Shown: one piece after another, positions 3,942 through 5,125 of the stretch
Layout: every line of letters starts with the position of its first letter
Position numbering within the stretch: the first letter of the stretch is position 1
From: Prevotella sp.
Lineage (GTDB): Bacteria > Bacteroidota > Bacteroidia > Bacteroidales > Bacteroidaceae
DNA: 5,125 bases
NCBI GenBank assembly: GCA_021204605.1
Contig: JAJPZD010000166.1
Coordinates: forward strand, 1-5,125
Direction of reading: 5' to 3'
The notes under the pieces: model-generated
The model's database searches: none
Told to the model about the DNA's origin: nothing
The model's input: only the letters and a program-made list of their open reading frames with translations
Made by a program: the position numbers and the translations under genes

Positions 3942-5125
3942 TTATACTATTCCCTGGGCCATCATAGCGTTGGCGACTTTCATAAAGCCGGCGATATTCG
4001 CGCCTTTAACATAGTCAACGTAACCGTCAGCCTGTTTGCCATATTTAACGCATTGCCCGTGTATGCTGTGCATAATAGAATGAAGTTTCTCGTCAACCTC
4101 CGCCTCGCTCCAGTTAAGGCGCATGGAGTTTTGAGTCATCTCAAGACCGGAGGTAGCCACGCCACCGGCGTTTACGGCCTTGCCAGGGGCGAACAGTTGT
4201 CGTGCGGCGATGAATTTGTCAACGGCCTCTGCGGTGCAGCCCATGTTGGAAACCTCGGCGATGCAAATCGGTTTGTTAGCCAAGATAGTATCAGCATCGT
4301 TGCCATCAAGTTCGTTTTGCGTAGCGCAGGTGAGGTAGATGTCAGCCTTAACCTCCCAAGGCCGCTTGTCGGGGACGAAAGTAGAGCCCTCGAACTCGTC
4401 AGCGTAAGGCTGGCAAACATCATTACCCGTAGCACGGAGCTCAAGCAGATAGTTGATTTTCTCGCCGGTAATGCCATTCGGGTCATAGATATAGCCGTCG
4501 GGGCCAGATATTGTAACCACCTTGCCGCCGAGCTGGTCAGCCTTCTGTATAGCACCCCAGGCGACATTACCGAAGCCGCTGACAGCGATTGTCTTGCCTT
4601 TGATGTCGAAATTGTGCTCATTGAGCATCTGGTTAACGAAGTAGAGAGCGCCATAGCCGGTAGCCTCCGGGCGGATACGCGAGCCGCCCCATTCAAGACC
4701 CTTACCGGTGATGAAGCCATCCCAGTGGTGCGTGAGTTTTTTGTACATACCAAAAAGGTAGCCAATCTCACGAGTGCCGACGCCGATGTCACCGGCAGGG
4801 ATATCCTCGTCGGGGCCGACGTGTCGGTAGAGTTCCGTCATGAAGGCCTGGCAGAAGCGCATCACCTCAGCGTCGCTTTTGCCACGGATAGAGAAATCAG
4901 AACCACCCTTTGCGCCGCCCATAGGCAGAGTGGTGAGGGCATTTTTGAAAATCTGCTCAAAACCGAGGAATTTCAGAATAGACAGATTAACGGAGGCGTG
5001 AAACCTCAGTCCACCCTTGTAGGGACCGATGGCACTATTGAACTGAACGCGGTAGCCGATGTTCACGTTAACCTTGCCCTTGTCGTCGATCCAAGGAACG
5101 CGGAAAGTGATAATCCTTTCAGGTT
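3942..5125 (-). CDS. gdhA: Glutamate dehydrogenase (hexameric), N-terminus beyond window
   Basis: This gene is open at the right edge; 393 residues plus the TAA stop (3944-3942) are visible, so about 50 N-terminal residues are missing. The visible part begins PERIITFRVPW, and the GTG at 5066 is an internal Val, not a start. The enzyme interconverts glutamate and 2-oxoglutarate plus ammonia in the cytoplasm. Substrate-site motifs are intact: GPYKGG (Lys at 5018-5016), FEQIFK, PMGGAKGGSDF (catalytic Lys at 4910-4908) and PAGDIGVG (catalytic Asp at 4790-4788). The Rossmann part has SGFGNVAWGA and ISGPDGYIYDPNGI. These, and the end MMAQGIV, closely resemble the NAD-specific enzyme of Clostridium symbiosum, whereas NADP enzymes such as that of E. 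coli have GSGN and SDS. The symbol gdhA is used loosely; NAD(H) preference is inferred. In the stretches read, Ile codons are mainly ATC/ATT, suggesting higher expression than the NlpC/P60-CapA operon. Confidence 0.96.
   Translation of the reverse strand, partial: PERIITFRVPWIDDKGKVNVNIGYRVQFNSAIGPYKGGLRFHASVNLSILKFLGFEQIFKNALTTLPMGGAKGGSDFSIRGKSDAEVMRFCQAFMTELYRHVGPDEDIPAGDIGVGTREIGYLFGMYKKLTHHWDGFITGKGLEWGGSRIRPEATGYGALYFVNQMLNEHNFDIKGKTIAVSGFGNVAWGAIQKADQLGGKVVTISGPDGYIYDPNGITGEKINYLLELRATGNDVCQPYADEFEGSTFVPDKRPWEVKADIYLTCATQNELDGNDADTILANKPICIAEVSNMGCTAEAVDKFIAARQLFAPGKAVNAGGVATSGLEMTQNSMRLNWSEAEVDEKLHSIMHSIHGQCVKYGKQADGYVDYVKGANIAGFMKVANAMMAQGIV

Noticed and set aside
4172..4792. A 206-codon open frame on the minus strand in another frame of the glutamate dehydrogenase
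   Set aside because: It is a shadow of a well-conserved gene. Its translation is Ser/Ala/Leu-rich without recognisable domains.
5064..5066. GTG as start codon of the glutamate dehydrogenase
   Set aside because: The frame continues upstream to the window edge with conserved family sequence (PERIITFRVPW), so this GTG is an internal Val.

Overview
The window looks like chromosomal DNA from a member of the Bacteroidota, most likely order Bacteroidales (Prevotella/Bacteroides-like). The reasons are a RPRRFGKS-type AAA-ATPase of a family greatly expanded in that group, candidate promoters matching the Bacteroides TTTG / TAnnTTTG consensus, mostly A/T-rich leaders without Shine-Dalgarno sequences, and a very A/T-rich intergenic region. 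Genus assignment is inference.

Layout. (1) Positions 1-1244, minus strand: the first 414 codons of an AAA-ATPase-like protein whose C-terminal part lies off the left edge. (2) Positions 1245-1849: a divergent, gene-poor intergenic region. Between the ATPase start and a well-matched minus-strand promoter (1422-1452) lie a heptamer tandem array (1264-1298) and a 24-bp tandem repeat (1308-1379). The 24-bp repeat can be read without interruption as an 8-residue peptide repeat in the same frame as the ATPase. The plus-strand half holds candidate promoters and a long leader for the next operon. (3) Positions 1850-3540, plus strand: a two-gene envelope operon, a secreted NlpC/P60 peptidase followed 5 nt later by a CapA/PgsA-like probable lipoprotein. 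A perfect 13-bp inverted repeat that extends to a GNRA-capped hairpin sits inside the CapA gene just after the lipobox cysteine. (4) Positions 3544-3906, minus strand: a minimal RlpA-like double-psi beta-barrel protein that starts with TTG behind an unusually strong Shine-Dalgarno sequence. (5) Positions 3942-5125, minus strand: a glutamate dehydrogenase missing its first residues at the right edge. Its nucleotide-binding residues resemble the NAD-specific clostridial enzyme.

How the genes relate. Three of the five main genes (NlpC/P60, CapA-like, RlpA-like) are exported envelope or peptidoglycan proteins. The NlpC/P60-CapA pair is almost certainly one transcript. It converges on the RlpA gene with only 3 bp between stop codons, so each transcript probably runs antisense into the other. 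The RlpA gene lies 35 nt downstream of the glutamate dehydrogenase and could be read from its promoter, which would link an envelope enzyme to nitrogen metabolism genes by position only.

No tRNA, rRNA, insertion sequence, CRISPR array or complete mobile element was recognised. The most unusual content is the repeat-built leader of the ATPase and the hairpin inside the CapA gene.
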